From an uncultured Bacteroidales bacterium (GTDB lineage Bacteria; Bacteroidota; Bacteroidia; Bacteroidales; FEN-979), in contig CAIYES010000495.1 in NCBI GenBank assembly GCA_903925275.1, positions 1 to 44,260 of the forward strand: a stretch of 44,260 bases of DNA, given 5' to 3'. Shown in pieces: positions 9,190 through 16,644 of this stretch. A program made the translations under genes and the position numbers. The first letter of the stretch is position 1. Every line of letters begins with the position of its first letter. Below the pieces are notes generated by a model, which saw only the letters and a list, made by a program, of their open reading frames with translations, was not told the DNA's origin and did not search any database.

Positions 9190-10110
9190 TTAAAGATTCA
9201 GAAAGAATTTTTTGATGTATAACTTTTGGTTGTGCAGAATTTCAAGAAGATAAACTCCTTTATGCATCGCTCCGTAAGGAATGATCCTTCGCTCTTTTTC
9301 AACAGATCCGGCATCTTCAGAAAACACGCACTGTCCCATCATGTTGATGAGGTTGATTCGGGTACTTTCGCTTTTCGGAAAATCGAAGAAGATCATCAAC
9401 CGGGAGGATTCGCGTTCGTTGTATACCTGAATTCCTGCTTCGGGATTATTTTCCTGAAATCCGACAGTGTAATCAAGAAAAAGACCATCAACAAACAAAA
9501 CGGTTCCAGGAGTCATGGTTGTCTGAGCTGTCGAAAAGGCAACGATGTTCATTGTGTCGGGCATGACAGCACTGGTGTAATCAATCCAGGCTGAAAAGGG
9601 AGTCCAATCTGAGATGGTATCCTTTGTTGAAAAAACGCCAAAACCGATGGTATCCTTCACCGTACCGGTCGTTTTGGTTAACCCGATGCCGATTACGCAA
9701 CTATCGCCACCTTTGGGAGCATATTTATAATACCCTTTCAGATGGGTTGGTTTATCAACAACCGGGGCTCCCCCGCTGAGGGAATAGGTACCAGCCGAGA
9801 TATTTATGGTAAGTGTCCCGCAGGTCATGAATCCGGGGATATCCATGGAAGGAAATGTGAGGTGCTTTGTTTCAAGCCGGACAGAAAAGCTTCCGGTTCC
9901 ATAGTGATCGGTGCTTTTCGTCACAACTGTAAACCCAAAAAGCGGGATGGACATCAACTCTTTGTTGGGGGTGTCCCAGCCGGTCGGGTCAGAATAATTG
10001 CCATAGGATGTCCAGTTCTCAAAGCTTGCATTTGGCACCACCGTTTGGGCACTCAGTTGTGGAATCACCAGTAAAAACAATAAAAACGGCGTAAGAAATA
10101 TTTTTTTCAT
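9190..10110 (-). CDS. Secreted protein with T9SS type A sorting domain
   Basis: Predicted type IX secretion cargo, 306 aa. A signal peptide covers residues 1-21 (ends LSAQ). The middle begins VPNASFENW and runs through a beta-rich, carbohydrate-binding-like fold (about 25-215) of the sort found in Bacteroidota surface lectin-like modules. The C-terminal about 75 residues have the sorting-domain pattern: a basic start, INLINMMGQ, then GVYLLEI and a final KKFFLNL. No catalytic motif is visible, so the ligand is unknown. It lies upstream of aguB on the same strand; I see no functional reason for that pairing. Confidence 0.8.
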   Translation of the reverse strand: MKKIFLTPFLLFLLVIPQLSAQTVVPNASFENWTSYGNYSDPTGWDTPNKELMSIPLFGFTVVTKSTDHYGTGSFSVRLETKHLTFPSMDIPGFMTCGTLTINISAGTYSLSGGAPVVDKPTHLKGYYKYAPKGGDSCVIGIGLTKTTGTVKDTIGFGVFSTKDTISDWTPFSAWIDYTSAVMPDTMNIVAFSTAQTTMTPGTVLFVDGLFLDYTVGFQENNPEAGIQVYNERESSRLMIFFDFPKSESTRINLINMMGQCVFSEDAGSVEKERRIIPYGAMHKGVYLLEILHNQKLYIKKFFLNL

Positions 10111-10242
10111 TCATCTCTTTTTTAAGTAAACAAACTGATATTCAGATCGGATTATCTTCAGACTCCTGATTATTTAACGGAGTCTTTGGATCAGAAATGT
10201 AAAAATAAGACATTTCGGTATACCTTTGAAAAAAATATCCCG

Positions 10243-12318
10243 ATGAAATCATGCCATGGATGGCCGGCCCAGCCTATATTGTTGTTCTTGCTGATTTTGT
10301 TTCCCTTGTCAATGGCTGCATTGCCGCTCTGTCTGACAACAAACGACCTTTCCAATGGGGGGATGTATTCAGCGTTGTGCATACATTATGGTAACAATGC
10401 TCCATCATCGTTTGTAAGCGATTCATGCAGCGTAAAACTTGGTAAAAAAAATGAAAAGGTGTACCAGGAAGGGATTGATTATTTCAGGAGGGGAAATTAT
10501 CCCATGGCTGGTCAAATGATGAGGAAAGTGGTCATTGCAGAGCCATTGTGTGCTGATGCTTTTTATGTGCTGGGCATGATCAATGTTAAAAAAACCGATA
10601 ACAATTTCAAAGAGGCCGAAAAGAATTTCCAGAAGGTTATTGAACTGTGTCCTTCCTATGATGTTTATGCATATTATTATCTCGGCGAAATTTATTATAC
10701 CCTCGAAAGTTTTGAGCTGGCTGTCCAAAACCTGGAAATATTCCTGAAAGATGTTCAGAAAATTAAAAAGGATGCAGATTACAACCGCGCTGTTGAATTA
10801 CTGAAATATTCAAAATTTTACCTTGAAATGATGAAGAACCCGGTACCCTTTGCACCAAAAGTGGTGGAGGGTATTTCAACTCCGGAGAATGAATATTTAC
10901 CCATCCTTTCGCCCGACAATCAAATGGCATTGTTTACCCGGGAAAAAAAAATTGACGCCGATATTAACAGCCTGGTTCATGAAACGAAGATGAAGGAAAA
11001 ATTCATGTTCAGTATTCGTCAGCCGGATGGAAAATTTGAAGAAGGGGAAGAAATGTCTTACCCTTTCAATATCAATGATAATGAAGGCGGGGCAACGCTT
11101 ACAGCCGACAATAATACCCTCTATTATACTGTTTGCAAGTATGATAATATCAAGAAATATCTTAATTGCGATATCTGGTATTCGGAAAATAGTGGTGGAT
11201 CATGGAGCGATATTCGCAGCGTGAGCAATAAAATCAACCTCCCTGGTTCCTGGGAATCGCAACCTTCTGTTTCGGCCGATGGAAGCACGCTCTATTTCAT
11301 CAGCGATCGCACAGGTGGTTACGGTGGATATGATATTTATCGTTCAATTAAAGGTGATACCGGCGAATGGGGTACCCCGATCAACCTAGGTCCAATGATC
11401 AATTCCAAAGGCAATGAGAAATCACCCTTTATTCATCCCGATGGAAAAACGCTTTATTTCTCATCCGATGGCTGGGTGGGACTTGGCGGGTATGATATCT
11501 TTTATGCCAAAACTGATGACCATGGTACATGGACAAAACCCAAAAATATTGGATATCCTATCAATTCACCGGATGATGAGGTTGGTTTTTTTGTCAGTAC
11601 CGACGGTACGCTCGGTTTTTTTTCCTCCAATAAATACAATGGCAAAGGCGGATTGGATCTCTATTCATTCGAGCTTTATGATGCCGCTCGTCCTGAAAAG
11701 GTGCTCTTTATCAAAGGAAATGTGAAATCGGAATCATCGGATGAACCTATGAATGCGAGCATTGAGCTGAAAAACATTGAAACAAAAAAGGTATCTCAGA
11801 TTCCAATGGATTCGATAACAGGTAATTTCGTGGCCGTGGCGCCATTCAACAGCGATTATATTATGACTGTTAAGAAAACTGACCATGTGTATGAATCAAA
11901 ATATATTTCCAGAGTTGATAGCTCTTTTAAACTACCGGTAAAAGTGGATATTGAAATGAAACCCATCGAACTGAATAAGTCTTACCGAATCAATGACATA
12001 TATTTTCCATTTAACTCATTTGACCTTTCTGACGAATCAAAAATCATACTCGACCAATTGATGGATTTTCTCAATGAAAACCTGACAATCAGCATCGAGA
12101 TACAGGGTCACACCGACAACATCGGGAATGACGCAAGCAACCTTAAATTATCGGAAAACCGGGCAAGATCGGTTTATAATTACCTGATCGAAAAAGAGAT
12201 ATCCGAAACGCGCCTGACGTATAAAGGATTTGGAAAATCGATGCCTGTGGCAGGGAACGACTCAGAAGAAGGACGTGCAAAAAACCGCCGGACGGTATTT
12301 GTGATAACCCACAAATAA
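10243..12318 (+). CDS. PorE-like TPR / beta-propeller / OmpA-domain protein
   Basis: Envelope protein, 691 aa from the ATG at 10243. The TTG at 10186 would put an improbable charged segment before the signal peptide (LLFLLILFPLSMA). In order it has TPR-like helices (about 65-200), a WD40-like (PD40) propeller with repeated motifs such as SADGSTLYFISDRxGGYGGYDIY and HPDGKTLYFSSD (about 205-485), a small CRD-like beta domain (about 490-580) and a C-terminal OmpA peptidoglycan-binding domain with QGHTDNIG near residue 620 and NRRTVF. This is the domain order of PorE, a periplasmic T9SS component. A TACCTTTG element (10221-10228) lies only 15 bases before the ATG, so transcript and start should be checked together. 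Confidence 0.85.
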   Translation: MKSCHGWPAQPILLFLLILFPLSMAALPLCLTTNDLSNGGMYSALCIHYGNNAPSSFVSDSCSVKLGKKNEKVYQEGIDYFRRGNYPMAGQMMRKVVIAEPLCADAFYVLGMINVKKTDNNFKEAEKNFQKVIELCPSYDVYAYYYLGEIYYTLESFELAVQNLEIFLKDVQKIKKDADYNRAVELLKYSKFYLEMMKNPVPFAPKVVEGISTPENEYLPILSPDNQMALFTREKKIDADINSLVHETKMKEKFMFSIRQPDGKFEEGEEMSYPFNINDNEGGATLTADNNTLYYTVCKYDNIKKYLNCDIWYSENSGGSWSDIRSVSNKINLPGSWESQPSVSADGSTLYFISDRTGGYGGYDIYRSIKGDTGEWGTPINLGPMINSKGNEKSPFIHPDGKTLYFSSDGWVGLGGYDIFYAKTDDHGTWTKPKNIGYPINSPDDEVGFFVSTDGTLGFFSSNKYNGKGGLDLYSFELYDAARPEKVLFIKGNVKSESSDEPMNASIELKNIETKKVSQIPMDSITGNFVAVAPFNSDYIMTVKKTDHVYESKYISRVDSSFKLPVKVDIEMKPIELNKSYRINDIYFPFNSFDLSDESKIILDQLMDFLNENLTISIEIQGHTDNIGNDASNLKLSENRARSVYNYLIEKEISETRLTYKGFGKSMPVAGNDSEEGRAKNRRTVFVITHK

Positions 12319-12368
12319 AACGCAGGATATTTTTCGCAATACCTCCTACAGCCTACGTCAACATTGTG

Positions 12369-12830
12369 CTACATGATCCTCATCAGGTTCACCATCTCGA
12401 TGGCTGCCAGTGCTGCATCAAACCCTTTGTTGCCGCCTTTTGTGCCGGCGCGTTCGATAGCCTGTTCCAGGTTGTCGGTGGTTAAAACACCAAAAATTAT
12501 AGGTAGTCCTGTTTCAAGGCCCACCTGTGCCACACCCTTGGAAACTTCAGCAGCAACATAATCGAAATGTGGTGTAGCCCCGCGGATTACAGCGCCTAAG
12601 CATATCACTGCATCATATTTTTTTCCGGAAGCCATCTTCTTGGCCAACAGCGGGATCTCGAATGCCCCGGGAGACCAGGTCACATCTATATTTTCGTCAT
12701 CAGCACCATGGCGCCTGAGCCCGTCAAGGCAGCCTGTTAAGAGTTTTCCACTGATAAATTCATTGAACCGGGCAATTACAATTCCGAATTTCAGCCCTTT
12801 GGCGTCAAGTTTTCCTTCGAATGATTTCAT
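12369..12830 (-). CDS. ribH: 6,7-dimethyl-8-ribityllumazine synthase
   Basis: Condenses 5-amino-6-ribitylaminouracil with 3,4-dihydroxy-2-butanone 4-phosphate, the penultimate step of riboflavin synthesis. The protein is 153 aa, normal for the family. Landmarks are [10 protein letters not shown] near the N-terminus, [12 protein letters not shown] in the middle and the active-site segment [23 protein letters not shown], followed by [11 protein letters not shown]. It is the last gene of the rib operon, separated from ribBA by a 12-unit 7-bp array, and it ends facing the convergent OmpA-domain gene. Confidence 0.97.
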   Translation of the reverse strand: MKSFEGKLDAKGLKFGIVIARFNEFISGKLLTGCLDGLRRHGADDENIDVTWSPGAFEIPLLAKKMASGKKYDAVICLGAVIRGATPHFDYVAAEVSKGVAQVGLETGLPIIFGVLTTDNLEQAIERAGTKGGNKGFDAALAAIEMVNLMRIM

Positions 12831-12862
12831 AATTAATCAATTTTAGATTTTCAAGAACCAAT

Positions 12863-12946
12863 ACAAATGACAAGTGACAAGTGACAAGTGACAAATGACA
12901 AGTGACAAGTGACAAGTGACAAATTACAAATTACAAATTACAAATG
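12863..12946. repeat. 7-bp tandem array (ACAAGTG x12) between ribBA and ribH
   Basis: Twelve contiguous heptamers: seven ACAAGTG/ACAAATG-type units interrupted by one ACAAATG, then three ACAAATT and a final ACAAATG. Variation is confined to the last three positions. On the rib coding strand it reads CACTTGT/AATTTGT. It occupies most of the ribBA-ribH gap. Confidence 0.95.
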
Positions 12947-12982
12947 CGGCATAACAGTTATTCATCTGCTTTTCGATTGATC

Positions 12983-14209
12983 TCAATCCTTTGTCCCATC
13001 GTCTGTAAACGTCAGCCAATGGCCAAGCTTCTCCTTTTTGGTTTTCAAATAGCGGATATTGCGTGAGTTGGAGGTAGTTTGGATTGGGATGCGTTCGATA
13101 AGTTCAAGTCCGAATCCTTCGATCCCGGATATTTTCTGGGGATTGTTCGTAAGCAGTCGCAATTTTTTGATGCCCAGATCAACCAGGATTTCAGCACCTG
13201 TGCCATAATCCCGCAGGTCGGCATCGAAACCCAGCGCATTGTTAGCTTCGACAGTATCCATGCCTTTATCCTGCAAAGAATAGGCCCTCATTTTATTGTC
13301 CAACCCGATGCCCCGGCCTTCCTGACGCATGTAAAGCAATACCCCGCGCCCCTCCCTGGCAATTTTCTTCATGGCATAATCGAGCTGGTCACCGCAGTCA
13401 CAACGCATCGAACCGAATACATCACCGGTTAGGCACTCCGAATGTACACGCACCATAACTGGCTGACCATCGGTGATGTCACCTTTTACCAATGCCAGGT
13501 GATTCTCTTTGCTGATTTTACTGACATAGCTGTAGGCTTTAAATTCGCCGTATTTCGTAGGCATATCAACAACAGCAGCACGTTCGACCAATGTTTCTGA
13601 TTTCCGTCGGTAGTCGATCAGCGAGACAATCGTTATGATCTTCAGATTGTGTTTTCTGACATATTCCATCAACTCCGGTACACGGGCCATGGAGCCGTCT
13701 TCGTTCATAATTTCGCAGATCACTCCGGCTGGATATAACCCGGCCATTTTGGCAAGATCGACCGATGCTTCCGTATGACCCGCCCTGATCAGGACTCCAC
13801 CTTCTTTGTACTCGATTGGAAATATGTGGCCTGGCCTTGTGAAATCCCTGGCCTTGGTCTGGTTGTCGATTACCCGTTTGATGGTCAGCGACCGTTCATG
13901 CGCCGAGATACCGGTTGAACATTCAATAGCATCGATGGATACAGTGAAAGCAGTACGGTTTGGATCGGTGTTTTTTACCACCATGCGCTCAATATTCAAT
14001 TCTTCAAGGCGATCTCGGATGATGGGAAGGCAAATCAATCCCCCGCCATATTTTGCCATGAAATTGATGATGGAAGGAGTCACTTTTTCGGCCGCAATTA
14101 CCAAATCCCCTTCATTTTCACGGTCTTCGTCATCGACCACGACAACCATTTTACCTTTTCGTATGTCTTCAAGCGCCTCTTCGACAGAGTTGAATTTATA
14201 GTTGGTCAT
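12983..14209 (-). CDS. ribBA: Bifunctional DHBP synthase / GTP cyclohydrolase II
   Basis: Supplies both precursors of riboflavin. The N-terminal half (about 1-200) makes 3,4-dihydroxy-2-butanone 4-phosphate from ribulose 5-phosphate, and the C-terminal half (about 205-400) opens GTP. The protein is 408 aa. DHBP synthase signature: DDEDRENEGDLVIAAE, with RAGHTEASVDLA later. GTP cyclohydrolase II signature: VHSECLTGDVFGSMRCDCG (zinc cysteines), then RQEGRGIGLDNKMRAY and TNNPQKI. Both halves look intact. The ATG overlaps the ribE stop as ATGA (14209-14206), so the two are probably translationally coupled. Confidence 0.97.
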   Translation of the reverse strand: MTNYKFNSVEEALEDIRKGKMVVVVDDEDRENEGDLVIAAEKVTPSIINFMAKYGGGLICLPIIRDRLEELNIERMVVKNTDPNRTAFTVSIDAIECSTGISAHERSLTIKRVIDNQTKARDFTRPGHIFPIEYKEGGVLIRAGHTEASVDLAKMAGLYPAGVICEIMNEDGSMARVPELMEYVRKHNLKIITIVSLIDYRRKSETLVERAAVVDMPTKYGEFKAYSYVSKISKENHLALVKGDITDGQPVMVRVHSECLTGDVFGSMRCDCGDQLDYAMKKIAREGRGVLLYMRQEGRGIGLDNKMRAYSLQDKGMDTVEANNALGFDADLRDYGTGAEILVDLGIKKLRLLTNNPQKISGIEGFGLELIERIPIQTTSNSRNIRYLKTKKEKLGHWLTFTDDGTKD

Positions 14210-14847
14210 AAAAAATTATTTTTTGCAAGAAAGTCCATGTCAATTGTTGATTTATTACTTCCGGGGAAATTTAGTTTTTCAATGTATTTTGCCATGATAT
14301 CGCACTCAATGTTGAGTACTTCTCCCGATTTTTTATCCATCAGGCTGGTAACATCCTTTGTATGCGGGATTATTGAAACGCGGAAAGAATATAAATCCAC
14401 AGAAGCCACCGTAAGGCTGATACCATCTAGGGCTACAGAGCCTTTTTCAACAATATACCTGAGCAGCTTCGCATCTGCCAGAATATTGAACCAAACGGCA
14501 TTTTCTTCCTCCCATCTGCGGTCAATTTTCCCAGTGCCGTCAATGTGTCCGCTAACAATATGTCCGCCAAGACGATCCATCAGACGCAATGCCCGCTCAA
14601 GGTTTACCGTGCTGCCAATTTTCAGTGCACTGAGGTTTGTACGGCGAATGGTCTCCGGCATGACATCCAGGGTAAAGTGGTCATTCCCGAACGAGGTTAC
14701 CGTGAGGCAAACACCATTGGTATTGATGCTATCGCCCACTTTCATATCCTCCGGTACCTTCTTGGCCATCACGGTGATATACGACGACCCTGTACCGAGT
14801 TTAACAGTTTTAACAATCCCGATTTCTTCAATAATTCCTGTAAACAT
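14206..14847 (-). CDS. ribE: Riboflavin synthase, alpha subunit
   Basis: Dismutates two 6,7-dimethyl-8-ribityllumazine molecules to riboflavin and 5-amino-6-ribitylaminouracil. It is 213 aa from the ATG at 14847, giving the canonical N-terminus MFTGIIEEIG; a TTG four codons earlier is less likely. Two lumazine-binding repeats are visible: residues about 1-95 (VGDSINTNGVCLTV) and about 98-195 (GHIVSGHIDGTGKI, then VALDGISLTVAS). It sits between ribD, across a 7/8/9-bp composite array, and ribBA, with an ATGA overlap. This gene is also called ribC in some organisms. Confidence 0.96.
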   Translation of the reverse strand: MFTGIIEEIGIVKTVKLGTGSSYITVMAKKVPEDMKVGDSINTNGVCLTVTSFGNDHFTLDVMPETIRRTNLSALKIGSTVNLERALRLMDRLGGHIVSGHIDGTGKIDRRWEEENAVWFNILADAKLLRYIVEKGSVALDGISLTVASVDLYSFRVSIIPHTKDVTSLMDKKSGEVLNIECDIMAKYIEKLNFPGSNKSTIDMDFLAKNNFL

Positions 14848-14895
14848 AAAGCAAAACAACGTTAAAACTCAAAATTCATTCTTATTGAAAAAAAA

Positions 14896-14951
14896 GGCAA
14901 TAGGCAGTAGGCAATAGGCAGTAGGCAGTAGGCAGTAGGCAATAGGCAATA
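14896..14951. repeat. Composite array A, 7-bp part (GGCAGTA/GGCAATA x8)
   Basis: Eight contiguous heptamers GGCAATA or GGCAGTA, differing at one position. They are directly followed, without a gap, by the 8-bp part of the same composite, in the ribD-ribE gap. The rib coding strand reads TACTGCC/TATTGCC. Confidence 0.95.
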
Positions 14952-14991
14952 GCACATAAGCACATAATCACATTATCACATTATCACATTT
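14952..14991. repeat. Composite array A, 8-bp part (GCACATAA/TCACATTA x5)
   Basis: Five contiguous octamers: GCACATAA twice, TCACATTA twice, TCACATTT once. They abut the 7-bp part at 14951 and the 9-bp part at 14992. The octamer is the unit of the array at 38576. Confidence 0.9.
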
Positions 14992-15063
14992 CTTTATTGT
15001 CTGCATTGCTTGCATTGCCTGCATTGCCTGCATTGCCTGCATTGTTTTCATTGCTTGCATTGT
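14992..15063. repeat. Composite array A, 9-bp part (CTGCATTGC x8)
   Basis: Eight contiguous nonamers with consensus CTGCATTGC; the outermost units are degenerate (CTTTATTGT, TTTCATTGC, TTGCATTGT). The array ends two bases from the ribD TAG stop (15068-15066). On the coding strand every full unit contains AATGCA. Confidence 0.93.
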
Positions 15064-15065
15064 CA

Positions 15066-16154
15066 CTAAATCCAGGCCTCCACCATAATGTCGTCACCCA
15101 TTTTCGTAGTTCTCATATTTCTAAGATTCAATGAATCTTCCATTTTTTCTATACCCTTTCCGCCCACGGCGGTCGGGGCATTTGTTCCTCCAAGTATCTT
15201 TGGGGCAATAAAACTGATCACTTTGTCAACGATTCCTTCCTGCAAAGCTGAAAATGCAAGGGTACTCCCGCCTTCGATCATAACACTGTCGATATCCATG
15301 GTGCCGAGTAAACGCATTAATGAACAAAGGTCTACCTTGCCGTTTTTTACCGGACAAACCAACACCTGACACCCCATCCGCTCAAGGGTTTTCAGTTTCT
15401 CTTTTGCGGTAAGATCTGTTGTGGCAATGATGGTGAGTTGCGGATCATTTTTTAAAACATTGGCATCAATCGGAATGCGTCCATGTGTGTCGGCGATGAT
15501 TTTCAGCGGATTTTTCCAATTACCCTTCAGCCTGATATTCAGCAGCGGATCATCAAACAGCACAGTGTCAACACCAATCATCACGGCACTCAGTTGATGA
15601 CGCAAACGATGTACCATCCGGCGTGAGGTTTCGCCGGTAATCCAGCGTGAAGCATTGGTTACAGTTGCGATTTTTCCATCAAGCGTCATAGCCGACTTTA
15701 TAACAACGTATGGCAGCCGGGTACGGATAAATTTGTTGAAAATATCATTCATCCGGACGATCTGTTCCTCCATCATGCCCGATTCGACGATTATTCCCTG
15801 TGATTTCAGGTAATCAATTCCCTTACCGTTGACGAGTGGATTGGGATCGGTCATTCCGACAACCACCCGTGAAATTTTATTTGCTGCTATCAGGTTGGCG
15901 CATGGTGGCGTTTTCCCTTCATGGGCGCAAGGCTCAAGAGTAACATACATCGTTGATCCCGCAACAGGCTCTTTGGCCGCATTGATGGCATTAACTTCTG
16001 CATGAGGACCTCCGAAATATTTATGAAACCCTTCCCCAATTATACGACCCTCCTTAACAATCACAGCCCCAACAACGGGATTCGGATTCACCCATCCAGC
16101 CCCCCGCTTCGCCAGGCTCATCGCCCTCTTCATGTATTTCAGGTCTTCAGTCAT
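15066..16154 (-). CDS. ribD: Bifunctional pyrimidine deaminase/reductase
   Basis: Catalyses the deamination and side-chain reduction after GTP ring opening in riboflavin synthesis. It is 362 aa from the ATG at 16154; an in-frame GTG five codons upstream is less likely. The N-terminal deaminase (about 1-145) has NPNPVVGAVIV, the zinc-site HAEVNAI and PCAHEGKTPPC. The C-terminal reductase (about 145-362) has SAMTLDGKIAT, SRWITG and the NADPH-binding VMIEGGSTLAFSAL. It is the first gene of the rib operon. A composite 7/8/9-bp array, a terminator and an FMN riboswitch lie upstream, so expression should fall when FMN is abundant. Confidence 0.97.
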   Translation of the reverse strand: MTEDLKYMKRAMSLAKRGAGWVNPNPVVGAVIVKEGRIIGEGFHKYFGGPHAEVNAINAAKEPVAGSTMYVTLEPCAHEGKTPPCANLIAANKISRVVVGMTDPNPLVNGKGIDYLKSQGIIVESGMMEEQIVRMNDIFNKFIRTRLPYVVIKSAMTLDGKIATVTNASRWITGETSRRMVHRLRHQLSAVMIGVDTVLFDDPLLNIRLKGNWKNPLKIIADTHGRIPIDANVLKNDPQLTIIATTDLTAKEKLKTLERMGCQVLVCPVKNGKVDLCSLMRLLGTMDIDSVMIEGGSTLAFSALQEGIVDKVISFIAPKILGGTNAPTAVGGKGIEKMEDSLNLRNMRTTKMGDDIMVEAWI

Positions 16155-16188
16155 TCTTGAATAAGTCACAGGTCATAGTTCTGGGATA

Positions 16189-16223
16189 GGCAGTAGGCGA
16201 TAGGCAGTAGGCAATAGGCAGTA
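16189..16223. repeat. Composite array B, 7-bp part (GGCAGTA x5)
   Basis: Five contiguous heptamers, mostly GGCAGTA with GGCGATA and GGCAATA variants, preceded by a half unit (GGGATA). This is the same unit as at 14896, now upstream of ribD. Confidence 0.92.
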
Positions 16224-16279
16224 GCACATTATCACATTATCACATCAGCAAATTATCACATCAGCACATCATCATATTC
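16224..16279. repeat. Composite array B, 8-bp part (GCACATTA/TCACATCA x7)
   Basis: Seven contiguous octamers with consensus (G/T)CACAT(T/C)A; the fourth (GCAAATTA) and the last (TCATATTC) are degenerate. They abut the 7-mer block at 16223 and the 9-mer block at 16280. Confidence 0.88.
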
Positions 16280-16324
16280 CTGCATTATTTTCATTCTCTG
16301 CATTATCTGCATTGTTTGCATTAT
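16280..16324. repeat. Composite array B, 9-bp part (CTGCATTAT x5)
   Basis: Five contiguous nonamers: CTGCATTAT, TTTCATTCT, CTGCATTAT, CTGCATTGT, TTGCATTAT. The last base touches the T-run of the riboswitch terminator, so on the transcript the array begins exactly where the terminator ends. Confidence 0.88.
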
Positions 16325-16359
16325 AAAAAAAGCCCCGTCACTCAATGGTAACAGGGCTT
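16325..16359 (-). terminator. Intrinsic terminator of the FMN riboswitch
   Basis: On the minus strand AAGCCCTGT pairs with ACGGGGCTT (one G-T pair) around a loop of about 13 bases and is followed by seven or more Ts. It lies 40 bases downstream of the FMN aptamer and before ribD, the position of a transcriptional expression platform. The 5' arm (GCCCTG) is also complementary to CAGGGC in the first strand of the aptamer, a possible antiterminator pairing. Confidence 0.85.
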
Positions 16360-16398
16360 AATCCTATTTAACGTGATAAACCGGTCAGATTAAATATG

Positions 16399-16543
16399 AT
16401 TCTTCTTTCATCCAGACTTTACTGTCGGTGCCGTAATTTCAACGGCTCATTTCCCTTAAAATCCATCATCAGTTGATCATAAATTTTATCGGGAGTCGCG
16501 GACTTTACCGCCGGTCGGGGATTTCACCCTGCCCTGAAGAACC
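16399..16543 (-). ncRNA. FMN riboswitch (RFN element)
   Basis: On the minus strand the conserved RFN blocks occur in order: TTCTTCAGGGCAGGGTGAAA, then CCCGACCGGCGGTAAAGTCC, a variable arm, GCACCGACAGTAAAGTCTGG and the closing ATGAAAGAAGAA. The closing GAAGAA pairs with the opening TTCTTC to form P1. The aptamer binds flavin mononucleotide and lies upstream of ribD-ribE-ribBA-ribH with a terminator between, so FMN should promote termination and shut the operon down. Length (about 145 bases) is normal. Confidence 0.95.
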
Positions 16544-16584
16544 TACTATATTTTATTAATGTTCAGCTTCAATGGTTGTGTTGG

Positions 16585-16592
16585 CAAAGATA
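16585..16592 (-). promoter_or_regulatory. -7 promoter element for the rib operon
   Basis: On the minus strand TATCTTTG matches TAnnTTTG. A start about seven bases downstream would put the 5' end just ahead of the riboswitch at 16543. No good TTTG lies 19-21 bases upstream; that position is occupied by the terminator of the preceding gene. This supports the rib operon having its own promoter. Confidence 0.5.
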
Positions 16593-16600
16593 AACAAAAA

Positions 16601-16636
16601 AAACCACTGTTAAGAAATTAACAGTGGTTTTTTTTT
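16601..16636 (-). terminator. Strong intrinsic terminator after the large T9SS cargo gene
   Basis: A perfect 13-bp stem (16601-16613 with 16618-16630) closes a GAAA tetraloop. It is flanked by A-rich DNA on one side and T-rich DNA on the other, so it could work in both directions. It lies nine bases beyond the stop of the cargo gene and insulates it from the rib promoter. Confidence 0.9.
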
Positions 16637-16644
16637 CTTCAATG

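Noticed and set aside
10221-10228. Promoter of the PorE-like gene (TACCTTTG)
   Set aside because: It fits the -7 consensus, but would leave only about eight bases before the ATG and there is no -33 box at 19-21 bases. It is noted in the gene entry only.
14237-14917. 226-residue plus-strand ORF opposite ribE
   Set aside because: It is antisense to the well-supported ribE, has no recognisable domain and is explained by codon bias of the true gene.
14896-16324. CRISPR array
   Set aside because: Repeat units are 7-9 bp and directly adjacent, with no unique spacers, and there are no cas genes in the window.
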